From positions 496,001-560,000 of the forward strand of contig JAMZAV010000030.1 of NCBI GenBank assembly GCA_024449915.1: DNA of 64,000 nt, in the 5' to 3' direction. Source of the DNA: Sweltsa coloradensis (Eukaryota; Arthropoda; Insecta; Plecoptera; Chloroperlidae). Positions 13,677 to 24,889 of the stretch are shown here, piece by piece; the first letter of the stretch is position 1, and each line of letters starts with the position of its first letter. A program made the position numbers and the translations under genes. The notes under the pieces are model-generated. The model saw only the letters and a program-made list of their open reading frames with translations, was not told where the DNA came from and made no database searches.

Positions 13677-14052
13677 TTGAGCGAGCGTCTCCACTTGACT
13701 CTTATGGCTCGAATGTCTGTTTTTTTCTGTTACTGCTTCGGTACAGGTCGCACCGTTTCTCTGATCGACCTGAAATTTTGCACACATGTACATACCACCT
13801 ATGCGGGTTGCTGTATAGTTTTTGAACAAAATCCGATCGTTGGTTATATATAAAAAAAAATGTTCCGATCGTTATGAAATTTTGCAGGGTCAATAAGTAC
13901 AACATTCTCTCCAATTTTACAAATTTTCAGCTAAATCGGTCAAGACCTTAAAGACTTATTGGTATGTAACATTATGGGAATGTCGTACTCGGGTCGTGTT
14001 GCACGTACCGGTGCTCGCTCAACAACGCGACGGGACTTTAGCGTTTTCCTAG
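13677..14052 (+). mobile_element. Helentron/DINE-1-like element, subfamily B, copy 3
   Basis: The left end is TTGAGCGAGCGTCTCC and the right end is GACGGGACTTTAGCGTTTTCCTAG, followed by host T. The inverted partner of the left end (GCTCGCTCAA, 14013-14022) lies 30 bp inside the right end, followed by an AACGC/GCGTT stem. Internal sequence matches the element at 29385-29962 in reverse, including 'GTCGCACCGTTTCTCTGATC' and 'CTAAATCGGTCAAGACC'. No coding capacity. This is the shorter and cleaner subfamily B copy. Confidence 0.75.
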
Positions 14053-14877
14053 TTATTTATTGGAGCACTGAATAATATGCAACAACCGCCTGAATTATCA
14101 TAAGGAACCCTCAAGCTCAACGAAGGTCGCATGGTTTTAGGGGATATTCTTCTCCTCCCCTTTACTTTTACAACACTGAATTTATTGTCAAGTATATTTA
14201 ATTTATGCAAAAAGAAATGTAACGTCCTATATTTATAAAGGTGGATAATCATTGCAAATAATCGGTGCAGAGAAATGTGATAGTGTTATTAAAAATAACA
14301 TTATTACTATTATATACACTCAACAAGAACAACGTTGTTCTATCTTTTAAAATTATGAGTGACGTTCACCTTAGTCTTCGCTGATAACATTGCAAACTAA
14401 TTACGTCTTTAGAGCTGAAGAGTCAGCTTACTTCCCCTCCCCACCCCCCACCACCGCATCAATCACTTACGGACTACGAGCAACTTCCGTGATGTTAAAC
14501 TGAATAATGGATGAGCACAGCAATTTTAATATATACAGGGCAAAATTTAGAAGTATTCACAAAAATAGATTAAGGGATTTAATTAATGTAAATTAGGTAA
14601 TGAATCCATACACATTTCACGCACGTGTGCACACGTGTATGCACGTGGTCAGGTGGTGTCAATAAATAAGATTGTATTTTTCTCTACCCTCTTGATTACA
14701 GAAGGGAAGGACCCTATACTTTCCAGGAAGGTATTTTCAAAATTGGAAACCGATTCTAATGCGTGCGATCTGTGCGTGAAGCACGCATTCTCAGATAGAA
14801 CCTCAGGTAGTTCGTTATCACCCTTATTCAACGGAATCAATCAATGACTTGCTGACGGAGTTACGTAATACTTATAG

Positions 14878-15649
14878 CTAGGAAAACGCTTAAGTCCCGC
14901 CGCGTTGTTGGATGAACGTAATTGGTGCATTGAGCTGCATTGTGTTACGCGGATTTTCTGTTGTTCTGTGAAAAAATCATTACTTAGTACGAACATTTTT
15001 TTAAATTAAATTAAATTAAACTAAAAATTAACTTAATTTTTTAATAAATCGTAATTTTTACGTAACTTTAAAAAAAGAAAAAAATCGTAAAATTGCAATT
15101 TTCATAATAAATAATTATTCGATTGCGCTCAAATTTTACACGAGTATATTAATTCATGAAATTAAGGTTCTATAAAAAAATCATTACAATAGGATAAAGC
15201 ATGTAGGTGTTTTATGTCAAAGAATTGTTTTAAAAAAGAAAAAACCCGTAAAATTTCGATTTTCATGAGAAATAATTTTTCGATTACGCTCAAATTTCAC
15301 ACGAATATCTTAATTCATAAAATTAAGGTTCTGTTAAAAAATCATTACAATCGGATATAGCATGTAAGTGTTATAAGTCGAAATTTTTTAAAAAATCGAA
15401 AAAAATCGTAAAATTGCGTTTTTTATAAGAAAGAATTTCCCGATTGCGCTCAAAAACGTGGCAGTTCTAAGTTCAGACATTTCGAAGGCCTCCATAAAAT
15501 TTCATCGCAATCGGAGTATCGGTTTAGCCGGAATCGTGTTAACAAACACACAAAAATACAAAAAAAAAAAAAAACATTCCGGATTTTTTTCTCCAGTGTA
15601 GTGAAATGGAATCTTCGCTTCGCTCGCTACGCTCGCTACGCTCATCCAA
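14878..15649 (-). mobile_element. Helentron/DINE-1-like element, subfamily A, copy 4 (three tandem units)
   Basis: In minus orientation it starts TTGGATGAGCGTAGCGAGCG (complement of 15630-15649) and ends ...GCGTTTTCCTAG (14878). Inverted subterminal copy: GTTGTTGGATGAACG (14906-14920). The interior has three copies of a ~160 bp unit, with the GATT(G/A)CGCTCAAA landmark at 15121, 15282 and 15442. An A-rich block and a conserved GATTCCGGCTAAACCGATAC-type block (reverse) lie towards the left end. At 772 bp it is one unit longer than the copy at 18949. Confidence 0.8.
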
Positions 15650-15970
15650 CTAGAAGGAAGGTTATTCATTTTACAACTATACATGCGCAAAGACGAGATC
15701 TCTTTTCACTTGTACAAAACTGTGTCAAAAATAGAAATAACCTTGTATTTGGATGATTTCTTGAACTTGTTTTAAAAACAACTTAGGAGCCTTTTTTAAA
15801 ATTATTTTTATAATTTAATAATAATAAAATTTGAATTTGAATCTAAATTTTTAAAAGGCATGAACACACAGAGGGTGAGATTTGAGCCGCATGCCTAATT
15901 GTTTCTACCAACAATAAAACAGGTCAAAATAATTTTAGTTTGATCTTATTAACTGGACCAAAAGTCGCTT

Positions 15971-16197
15971 TATTTAACAATCAAAATTGAACTTAACATT
16001 GCTCTTAGGTGGGAAAATAAGTTTTTACTATGTTATTATGTTATGTCTAAAAGTTTCACTTTTCTTCGACTGCAGGCAGACATGCTAATACCAAGTCTGC
16101 CTGTCGAAGAAAAGTGAAACTTTTCGAAATATTGCAACATAATAAAAACTTATTTTCCCACCTAAGAGCAATGTTAAGTTCAATTAATTGTTAAATA
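15971..16197. repeat. Foldback with ~100 bp arms
   Basis: The left arm begins TATTTAACAATC and contains CTTAACATTGCTCTTAGG, GTTTTTACTATG and AAAAGTTTCACTTTTCTTCG. The right arm repeats these in reverse complement and ends at TTGTTAAATA. The loop around 16085-16100 is tiny. Arms differ by a few substitutions and a short indel. It is a MITE or foldback element of unknown class, and no target duplication could be fixed. Confidence 0.8.
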
Positions 16198-16324
16198 ACA
16201 TTTACCTGTTCTACTAAAGTTTCTTTTGAAACAAGTCGTTATACTCACAATATGTAAGGTTTGACACAGGATTGAACTAATATCGACATGTTTAGCCTAG
16301 AACCACTTGATATACCTAAACTCT

Positions 16325-16470
16325 AAACCGAGATGGTGTGGTCATTGACTCCACCGTCTTTGCCAGACTGTGGGTTCGATCCCCGTCTCCCCCAGTTCCG
16401 TGTCCACCTGGAATCTGGGGTGTTCTTGGCAGAGGGGGAGACAGAAGTGTCTAACTAATACGAACATGTT
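16325..16470 (+). mobile_element. tRNA-derived SINE-like repeat
   Basis: An A-box-like segment (CCGAGATGGTGTGGTCA) is followed by a B box with short stem, GTGGGTTCGATCCCCG (16370-16385). An AG/GT-rich body follows with GGAGACAGAAGTGTC. The B box is near-consensus for Pol III. The non-tRNA part was not matched to another copy in this window. Confidence 0.5.
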
Positions 16471-16904
16471 CAGAAAGCTGTCTTCTCTAATGAATAGTGT
16501 ATGAAACATTCTTCCAGTCTTCGCACGTATATATACACGTTCGCTTCGTTACTTGACTCAGAACAGACTTTCTTGTCTCACCGCAGGAAACAACGCGTGT
16601 TTTGCTTTGTGATTCTCTGTTACAACAAATACCAAGTTTGGACTCGTTAGTACCTTTGTATTTCATTAGCAAGTGAATTGCTTTGTTCGGCCTAAAGGTT
16701 TAGTTCCTATGTCAGTATAACAGCTGACTTGTTTACACAGTAAATAACACAAACATGACCCGGTTACTTTGTAGTTATTATTGTTACAACGCGTATCATT
16801 GATGAAGTGAAGGTTACATTTTATATTTCAAATTACAGCTACAAATGATATTGATGACAAAATATGAATGTTGGAAGATGGAGATTTTAAAATTGTTGTG
16901 GGAA

Positions 16905-17125
16905 ACCTGTCCAGGGTGCAATACTATGCATGCCCCTCTTCAGGTGTATTCCACTCCACTAGTAATATTGGAGTTTGAATAATTGCGTAGGGATGTCCGA
17001 GGGCTGTTGAGGACTCAATCCCTTGCATTCGCGGAAAACCTTCAGGCAGAATAATTGCCGGACTCGACGGGATTTGAACCAATGACCTCTCGAATCTGTC
17101 TCAATTGAGCCAATATTGTCGGTTT
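16905..17125 (-). mobile_element. tRNA-derived SINE (family S1), minus strand
   Basis: Reading the minus strand, the head has GGTTCAAATCCCG (B box, near 17075), then GGCAATTATTCTGCCTGAAGG, CCTCGGACATCCC, and the tail ACACCTGAAGAGGGGCATGC...TTGCACCC. Tail and order match the copies at 12950 and 34475, so this is the same family inserted in the opposite orientation. Confidence 0.7.
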
Positions 17126-17171
17126 GGAAGACGAATTCATACATTATCATTATCATCATCAAAATTTGGCA

Positions 17172-17353
17172 GAAAATATAAAACTACGAATTTGGAACTA
17201 GAAATACAAGAAAACGTGCATTTGGAAATGTTTCTTCTAACCGAAATGGAACACCTCCTGACAAAATCAAGTAACCAAGAACAGCTCAAATTCCAACATG
17301 TAAACTCTGCGTTGGCCCTTTTCCAATCAGCTGAGGAACAGTTTCTCGTCTGA
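17172..17353 (+). pseudogene. Possible orphan coding fragment (terminal exon or transposase-associated relic)
   Basis: An open frame continues from an acceptor-like TTTGGCAG (ending near 17171) to a TGA at 17351-17353. It encodes a hydrophilic, helix-prone C-terminus containing LELEIQENVHLEMFLL and ending SAEEQFLV. The composition is more protein-like than surrounding shadow frames: alternating E/L/Q, no low complexity and sensible codon use. I do not recognise the family. The upstream part of the frame (17105-17160) overlaps the SINE and is unlikely to be coding. It could be a lone exon, a decayed transposon gene, or chance. Confidence 0.25.
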
Positions 17354-18948
17354 TATCACTGTGACGTCACGTCGCCCCGAACCCCGCTGTTTGCGGAGAA
17401 GGATCAGAGGTTGGGTGGTGTATAGTGGATCTCGCAAGTTTTCCTAGGGGTCAAAGGCGCACCAGACAAACTACGCATCTTGATCTTTCATCCGCTTTGT
17501 GTGAAGAGGCACAGTGCGAGGGCGATCTGCCCTGTTAAGATTTTAGGGGGGGGAAACCAAAATTCAAACATTCATCTATACTAGTTTTCGTGAATGGGCC
17601 TACACTAGGTGTGACGTTTACGGATACTGCCATGGTGTGAGAAATATGTTTCCACCATCCTTTAGAAGAAGCTTTTTTACAACATACACCTATACATTTT
17701 TTGTAGATATGACATAATATTATAAATAGCATGCTCGTTTGGAAGTGGACTATTATAATTTGTACTGTTGTACGAGTTATAAACTTACTTCATCTTTTTC
17801 AGGGCCCCCCCCCCCCTTACTTTCAAAACTTTCCTACACGTCTGACACAACAACACAGATGATCAGAATCAACTGATCTAGAGCAAATATTCCCACCAAA
17901 TGATCATGACCATCAAGTGACCGAATGATTTAGGAACCGAAGGTTGTAATCACAAGATAACGAGCCAATATTTGAACGGTTTAGGTCCACACACTGGGTC
18001 AGTATTTGGTGTTTACTTGCACAGTTTGGAAGATTAGTTACAGGAAGTGGGACTGTCAACAGCGTGTTCTGTGACATAAACCGCTGGCAGGTTGCCACAC
18101 TTGTAATCAACGACGTCAGATTGTAGATCACTTAATTCAATGCTGTTATCATCGACAAGAAGTGTCGAAATTGTTTTCGGTTGCATGGACCTACTTATTG
18201 AAGGGAATTTATCTAAAATGAAATTAAGTTCTGATGTAAATCACACCGCGAGTGTAGTATTAGTGGGGGGTATAATAAGATTTATTATTTCACGAGATTC
18301 ATAAATAGTCAGCTAATAAATATGACTTCGATTCCTGCCTCTCTCGGAACCCGAATCTGTTAAACACATAAATTGTGTTGAAGGAAACAAACGAAGCCTC
18401 AGGCTGACTATAGGACATCAACAATCAAACAATTTCAAATGAAATGTACAGAAATGAAAGAAATCGTGTAATTGGAAACTGCCCAACAGTTCAATTTGGA
18501 AGGCAAAAATATGTTCAGTTGAGTTTCAATACCCACGAATTTCTCATTCTTAAACATTAAAATGTTTACCTTAAAAAAATTAAATTAAAATTAATTAAAT
18601 AGAAATTTAAATGTTCAACGCAATGATAACGTTCCCGCAAAGTTTCAAATCCTTAGAAAGATTTCGGGAATTTGGGTACGTTCGGGTAATGTTCTGATTC
18701 CAAAAACCCAGGTACCCCATGCAAGACATTCCAAGTAAAGTATACCTGTAGGATATTCTGCAAAGTATCGTTCATATTGTAGTTGCATGTGTTTTGATAT
18801 TAGTAGTTTTATACCATGCATATATCCTCATTCAATGGATTCTAGCTCTAGCGCCCATTTTTTTTAAATAATACATAGCGAAATGGATGTAAAATAATGT
18901 AGGGGCCTAGATCGTATACAAATTCAAATAAATACAAAAATGCGATAA
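17354..18948. other. Non-coding stretch, nothing recognised
   Basis: Contains a perfect CRE palindrome TGACGTCA (near 17362) and a 13-nt C run near 17806, with no supportable gene. Frames at 17535-17732 and 17913-18131 (-) lack family signatures. Confidence 0.5.
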
Positions 18949-19583
18949 TTGGATGAGCGTAGCGAGCGTAGCGAGCGAAGCGAAGATTCCATTTCACTAC
19001 ACTGGAGAAAAAAATCCGGAATGTTTTTTTTTTTTTTTTTTTTTTTTTTCTTTCTTTCTTTCTGTATTTTTGTCTGTTTGTTAACACGATTCCGGCTAAA
19101 CCGATACTCCGATTGCGATGAAATTTTATGGAGACCTTCGAAATCTCTGAACTTAGAACTGCCACGTTTTTGAGCGCAATCGGAAAATTATTTCTCATGA
19201 AAATCGCCATTTTACGAATTTTTTCAATTTTTAAAATATTTCTTCGACTTATAACACCTACATGCTTCATTCGATTTTAATGATTTTTTCACAGAACCTT
19301 AATTTTATGAATTAATATATTCTTGTAAAATTTGAGCGCAATCGAATAATTATTTCTTATGAAAATCGCAATTTTACGATTTTTTCCTTTTTTTAAATTA
19401 CGATTCATAAAAAAAATTAAAAAATAAAGTCAATTTTTTTATTTAATTTAATTTAATTTAAAAAAATTATTCGACTTTGTAATAATTTTGTCACAGAACA
19501 ACAGAAAATCCTCATAACACATGGCAGCTCAATGCACCAATTACGCTCATCCAACAACGCGGCGGACTTAAGCGTTTTCCTAG
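18949..19583 (+). mobile_element. Helentron/DINE-1-like element, subfamily A, copy 5
   Basis: The left end is TTGGATGAGCGTAGCGAGCG with a short GTAGCGAGC tandem. A poly-T run (19024-19050) follows, then the conserved GATTCCGGCTAAACCG block and two ~160 bp units (TTGAGCGCAATCG landmarks near 19170 and 19332). Next is an AT-rich (AATTTA)n zone, then the inverted partner CGCTCATCCAAC (19545-19556). The right end is GGACTTAAGCGTTTTCCTAG, followed by T. The 140- and 74-codon frames across it are repeat by-products. Confidence 0.82.
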
Positions 19584-19769
19584 TATAAAAGCTCTCAACG
19601 AAACTACGCCCTACTCTGTTATTTCCCCAGGCAGGTTTTCTACGAACAGAAATCAATTACCACAGTGTGTATTATATATGCATATTATATTTGTATGGGA
19701 TATATTAATTGTTTCTACGTTACTAAGAAAAGTCCCTCTCCACGGGGTTCTGACTGCTGAGCCCACGCG

Positions 19770-19973
19770 CAGTGTCGGATCCAGGGGAGGGTCGGTAGGG
19801 GCGATCGCCCCCCCTTGATTCTTTAAAAGTTACATTTTGTTCATTACAATCCTGCACCGTGATGATAACATACCAAACTGTATGGTAAATGTAATAAAAC
19901 TTTTTAAAATATATCCTCTCTATAGCCATTTAAACACGTTTTTAACCTTACATAGGTCCTGGATCCGTCCCTG
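19770..19973. mobile_element. hAT-type MITE with imperfect 8-bp target duplication
   Basis: The left terminus is CAGTGTCGGATCCAGG and the right terminus is CCTGGATCCGTCCCTG, giving terminal inverted repeats of about 16 bp. Flanks are CCCACGCG (19762-19769) and CCTACGCA (19974-19981), an 8-bp duplication with two mismatches. CAGTG-type termini and 8-bp duplications are hallmarks of hAT transposons. At 204 bp it cannot encode a transposase. Confidence 0.75.
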
Positions 19974-20714
19974 CCTACGCATATGGAATGCGGAGCTCAC
20001 AACTCAGAGGAAATCGTCATAGTCCACCGACTATTTAGCTCAAAAACTATCACAGTGGTATTCGTGCCAACAATTTTCATTTTTTGCAAAACGTTGGTAT
20101 TTCTGTATTTCCCTATGTGCAAATCGACTTATTATTGCACAGTACACAAGACTAAATTTAGCTCTGTTCAGGTCGAAACCACGACGACCTACATCGTCTA
20201 GTGTATTAGTTTAAGGTGAACACTCGTTGTGTATAATAAACAAGAGCAATTTGTTTATACAACCTAGGATAATAATGAACAACCTATGATGTTTGTTATA
20301 ACACGTCAGAAAGAATTTTGCTACAAACATTTCCTGCTTCTCTGGCATTATCGTAGTTTACAATGTTGTAACTTGTAATTACCTTATGACGTCTGCGTAA
20401 GGTCTACACTCTAAATCACACGTGACTAGCAGTGTGTGTATAGAGCTTTGCACGTGGCTCATATTATAGCGTCACATTACGATAATCACTATGTCAACGT
20501 GGTAAAACAAAGTGCAGTTTTTACGTAGGAAGCAAGAGTAGGAGTAGTTGATCGTTCTTCGCTTTTTCATTCATAATTCTAAAAATAAAAGTGTGCTTTA
20601 CACTGTTTACAGTGGTGTGGGATGCATTGAACAATCAATAACACAGATAACAGACTGTACTGAGAATGTATTGGTAGCTTTGGTGCTGGATCTTTTACCG
20701 CTCTGCCCTGAAAC

Positions 20715-20970
20715 TCACGTATACCGCTGGTTAGAGCAGATGGAGGGTTCGAGAGCTAGTGTAACGGCTTCGTTCTCCTCGACGTCTGCTCGGCAGTCCG
20801 GGTTAGTGGAGGAACGTATATGACTGTTAAAGTTACACCGTCCTTCCAGATGGGACGTTAAGCCGTAGGTCCCCTTGGTCCTTTCGAAAGGAGTAGGCAA
20901 CGTGCCGGTACCGGGTTTCCCCTCCTGTTCCCTTTTCCCTTCTGTTCATACTTCATCCCCATCTATCACC
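20715..20970 (+). mobile_element. Retroposon tail (LINE 3' end or SINE with conserved domain)
   Basis: Starts with a tRNA-like GCTGGTTAGAGCAGATGGAG and a GGGTTCGAGAG box. It continues with CTTCCAGATGGGACGTTAAG and CCGTAGGTCCCC, and ends in C/T-rich sequence plus short tandem CCAAT repeats (AATCCAATCCAATAAT). From general knowledge, the GATGGGACGTTAA block resembles conserved 3' domains of invertebrate SINEs/LINEs. The exact class is uncertain. Confidence 0.5.
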
Positions 20971-21564
20971 ACTCATCGTCTCGAATATCCAATCCAATCC
21001 AATAATATAAAAATATTATCGTACGCAGGCCACTGAAATACATTCTAAGATTCTCTCATTACACCGTTCAGATTGGTTTTGCATTGACGTATTTGATTTC
21101 AATTAACTGTCTTAGTTAGTGAAACACCTGCCCGAACCGGGAGTAGAAGCCTGGGACATTCTGCATATACAACGAAAAGCTCTTTCCTTTCCTAAAACGA
21201 TTTTGAAATTTAAGAGATTGTTAACTTGTGAAGCAAGTGTTTTCAAATCGTAGAGTAGAAATTATAGGAAGATTAAGAATTATTAGTTATTGCACACGCA
21301 TTTTGCACACCTATGCACATAAGTGCATAATCATTATTTAAACGGTGAAATAAATATCAATAAAATGTTGCTTTACTCTTCATCAACCTAATGATAGGGA
21401 ATGGTACCTAATGCTAGTTCGAGTTTAATACGTGTTGTGCATTGACAAGGCATTTTCAATTGTGAGGGAGTTTGTTGGTAATCGTGCTTAACGTCGCCAT
21501 TATTGCAATTGTGCTAGTTGTGACAATGAGTGGAGATAGATGAGGATGGAGGAATTAGTAGAAT

Positions 21565-21655
21565 GGCACTTGGATAGTGCGGGATTCGAACCCACGTCCA
21601 CACTCTTCGGACCGGCGCCTCAACCGTATGAACTATCGCGAAGTTTTGTTTCAGA
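21565..21655 (-). repeat. tRNA-like repeat head, minus strand
   Basis: On the minus strand GTGGGTTCGAATCCCGCAC forms a T-arm with a perfect B box (21578-21596). An A-box-like GCGATAGTTCATACGG lies upstream. It is not a complete cloverleaf, so probably a SINE head. Confidence 0.5.
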
Positions 21656-22969
21656 CATGCCCAGAGACCAATCAATTACTACTTTACGATCTGGATTAGT
21701 CTTTTATTTCGGGTCACCAATAACATATTTCCAAAAAAATCCTGGAGACGTCCTTTATAAACATAAAATATATACGCCGGTAATTTTGACAAACTAGTGT
21801 TTTGTCCGGAATTTCGTGAAAATCCATTCGAGTTCAAAAAGCATAACCATATTGGAAAACCGACAGTCTGTTGGCATTTTTGTAATTTATGAAATCAGCT
21901 TGAAATGTGATTTACATCATGATTGTATTAAAGTTTTCTTTATTTCACGTCCACATGAGTGGTGAAAGCATGTATACAGCTGCGTGTGAAGAGCGAGTTT
22001 ATCGTCATATTATACTCAAATTAGTTTTTACATTATCTGCATGTAAGTGACCAACGTATACATGATAACATCTTAGTAGGTTATACCTATAGATTTTTAA
22101 AAGCTAGTCGTCGCCTTCGGAGATACTTTCATGACTTAAGACAATTGATTGCCCTCCATTGAATTTTCATGAACATGGTAACCCTTTGCCACAGATAACA
22201 GATTGTCTGTATTGGAAGAGAAAAGGTCCGTGATTGGTCGTGAACCCAGGACCATCGCACTTGCACGATATAGTGGCCGTGATCCCGTGGTCACAAACAA
22301 ATCTTAGTGCCCTGAGTTCCAGACAGGAATCCTATAAGCCTTGGATGTTATAAGAAGTATTTTCACCTTTAAGTATTGCCCACTCGTAAGTTTGTTAGTA
22401 TGCTTTTCAAACAATGAACGAATGAACGAAATAGGCCTAGTCGGGCCAGTAGCATAGACTCATCCGAAAGTAATGTAGGGCATCGTAACTTGGTACACCC
22501 TTGCGGTGACGGTGAAAATAGCCCGAGCGCTGCCCACGCAATATTAACCGGGATCGATTTATTCTGACCTCAGTCATAATATTCACGGGAAGTTTTCATG
22601 CTTCATCACCGATTGTTCCCCTTCTTTCCGCAGTTCCTTCATGTGTTTCACCAACCATGTATCAATATTCTCACAGTCAAATTAGCCAGCCTTTGTTACG
22701 CATTTCTTCCTCGGTGCGGTGCCATATATTAGAGTCCACTATATCTATAGCTATTTGACGACTTACTGCAAATGTACATGTGCCAAGTTTATCTACTACT
22801 TTCACATGAAGAATGCCCAGGGTAAAATTGATTCGGGCTTTGTTCATCAACTACAACATCATGGTACAAGCACGCAGTACGGGAGACCGGTTACAAAAGA
22901 GGTTATTTCATCCATAGATCGTCGAAAGACACAAAAATAAATTAAATAGACGTGTTTAAGCGTTTTGGT

Positions 22970-23115
22970 GGCGGTGCCGGGTCGCATTCAAAATGATAGA
23001 TGCGCCGGGTCATACATTTTAAAACTCTTTAGGGGGGCCTACCCCCCCCCTTACCCACAGGGTCACCAAACACATACTGTATAATCCTTGTTAAAGGGCA
23101 ATACCAAAAAAACAA
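22970..23115 (+). repeat. Interspersed repeat, GGTGGAGGTGCCGGGT family
   Basis: Begins GGTGGCGGTGCCGGGTC (22970) and is followed by a C-run, CACAGGGTCACCAAACAC and ATATGTCAGTCGG. The order matches 3295, 45420 (reverse) and 50915. Confidence 0.5.
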
Positions 23116-23149
23116 ACATATGTCAGTCGGACGCCGTGTTCTAGCCGTT

Positions 23150-23420
23150 TTCTCGTAACAGAACTAGCCACGGGTATGGGAGGACAAGTCGCGGTCGTCA
23201 TCGTCTTTGTCATTGTTCGTGTTGTCATCATCGTCGTCGTCGGCGAGGTCGTCAAGGGAAGGGGGAGAGGTCCCCGACGACGATTGCCAGAGCTTGCCTC
23301 TATAGTTTTGGGGAGTAATATACTCCCCTCTTATAGCAGCTGCTGATGTTTGCGAGGTGGACTTTGTCTCTTTCCTCGCCTTTTAGGATAAGTAGATCCG
23401 TGTTCTGGGCCAATTTTATC
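23150..23420 (+). repeat. GTC-rich interspersed repeat, copy 2, with extended flank
   Basis: Blocks 'CTAGCCACGGGTATGGGAGG', a GTC/GTT triplet run, 'GAGGTCGTCAAGGGAAGGGG', CGACGACGATTGCCAGAGC, then GGGGAGTAATATACTCCCC and 'GTTTGCGAGGTGGACTTTG'. The last part is repeated, reversed, at 26690-26815. The 92-codon minus frame at 23300-23578 partly overlaps this repeat and is not credited as a gene. Confidence 0.55.
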
Positions 23421-23829
23421 CCGGGCCCAGACGGGGAGTCCTCGCCTTTTACATTTAATTTATTAAGTTCTGGTAAATGAGCGGGAACAAGAAATACATG
23501 TTTACGTTTGTTTTGTTGTCTTCTGCTCACTTTCTCATCTAACCCTGCTACTTTTAACACTCGTCGGTAACTCGACATTACAATGATAAATCAATAATAA
23601 CACCGTCTCACCTGGCAGGCTGGCTGGCTATGACGTGATCGCGATGTAAACACTCCTACTCGCATAAAACACATGTTCTAATGAGCCAGATGCTAACCAG
23701 GTGATCTCGGTGTCAACTAGATGCGCAAGTATTGATAAGCTAGGATCGACCTTCGAGGAACAATGTTGCCTAAACTTATCATCAACAGTCGGAGACTACT
23801 TAAAATACGTAAGACGTGTCGTGGGTCGT

Positions 23830-23937
23830 GTTGTAGACCGAGAGGCGACGAGGAGAGACGTGTCTTGATGTCTGCTCGGAGTCTAGGCCGCGTGTTGAGT
23901 GATTCTAGTGCAGTGCTGTGATTGCAGGTCGGTTCTA
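23830..23937 (+). promoter_or_regulatory. path: Candidate 5' untranslated exon / start region of path
   Basis: A locally GC-richer segment (GACCGAGAGGCGACGAGGAG near 23837) ends at a consensus donor CTA|GTGAGT at 23938. It is 875 bp upstream of the acceptor at 24811-24812. An upstream untranslated exon is required because the first coding exon begins with a strong acceptor. Choosing this segment is speculative, because no transcript evidence is available and other donors exist. Confidence 0.2.
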
Positions 23938-24812
23938 GTGAGTGATAAGTCACATTTCTTATCACAACATATTTAAACTGTGTAACTGTATTGTTAAAAT
24001 TGTAAAGGACATATTTTATTATTGGTGATATATTTATTTCAGAAGTATTCGACCCGCGCACTAAATGTAGGTATTGCCAACATTGAATGCGTGTATAGGA
24101 CATAAGCTGTCAGTATACTTAAATATATAGAAATATTTCACGTGTTCATAAAATATACCAACATAAATATATTTATTTTTAGAAATATTACACTTATTTG
24201 TAAAATAAATATACCAACGGTGATTGCCTGATTGGGACATTCCATATTGTTGATATATTTACTTTTAAAAATATACACCAACATTGATTCCTTGAATTTG
24301 ATTTGCTGCTTCTAATATAATTTTTAGAGATGCTACAATTTTTAAAAATAAATCTGCAAACCATGATAGAGATTGATTGCGATTGATTTAATTTGGAAAT
24401 ATGCCGCCAGTGATTGTTTGGTTGTTGATAAAATATTTACTTTATAAAATATTTTTACTAATTTTACTAATTTGTGGGCTATAGTCACAGTACATGAGGT
24501 TTTATACTACTTTGTATAAAATATTACTATTATAGGGAATGTTACTTTACTTTTTCTAAAATGTGAAATCGTGAGTTATGGGCCTATATGGACTAAGGAA
24601 CTGACCGTTAACATATTTAAAGTATCTTATCAATTTTAAAACGAATAAAATAAATGGGTTATTACTTCCGAACAGAAGTTAATGGACGCGCTAGATAGAT
24701 AATGGCTACATGCATCACATCACACTTGTATAATCGTAACTACTGATACAGAGTGTGTAAAGTCCCCATCATTTCTTGCACTGTGCTCACGATATTTTCC
24801 TTTTATTTTCAG

Positions 24813-24889
24813 AGGAAGCCAAGGCCGAGCTGTGACCTTTGACTTCGCTTCCGAGATTTGAAGGAAACTCGCTCGAGATGCAGAACGGG
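24813..24889 (+). CDS. path: path exon with start codon (coding 24878-24889)
   Basis: The acceptor TTTTATTTTCAG ends at 24812. There is a 65-nt 5' UTR, then ATG at 24878 and donor GGG|GTGAGT at 24890. Only four codons (MQNG) are coding, phase 0. An in-frame TGA at 24833-24835 blocks extension upstream, so this ATG is the first possible start in the exon. The alternative is Met14, encoded in the next exon (ATGGAGGTT), which would skip this exon's coding part. Confidence 0.8.

Noticed and set aside
17362..17369. Perfect CRE palindrome TGACGTCA
   Set aside because: 8-bp motif expected by chance, with no nearby promoter or transcript.
18848..19270. 140-codon minus frame and its plus-strand partner with SERSERSE/ARYARY repeats
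   Set aside because: They lie entirely on a Helentron-like copy; the repeats come from GTAGCGAGC tandem and poly-T, and the same pseudo-peptides appear at 28811-29008.
23300..23578. 92-codon minus frame (MSSYRRVLKV...)
   Set aside because: Half of it overlaps the GTC-rich repeat flank that recurs non-coding at 26690, so not credited as a gene.
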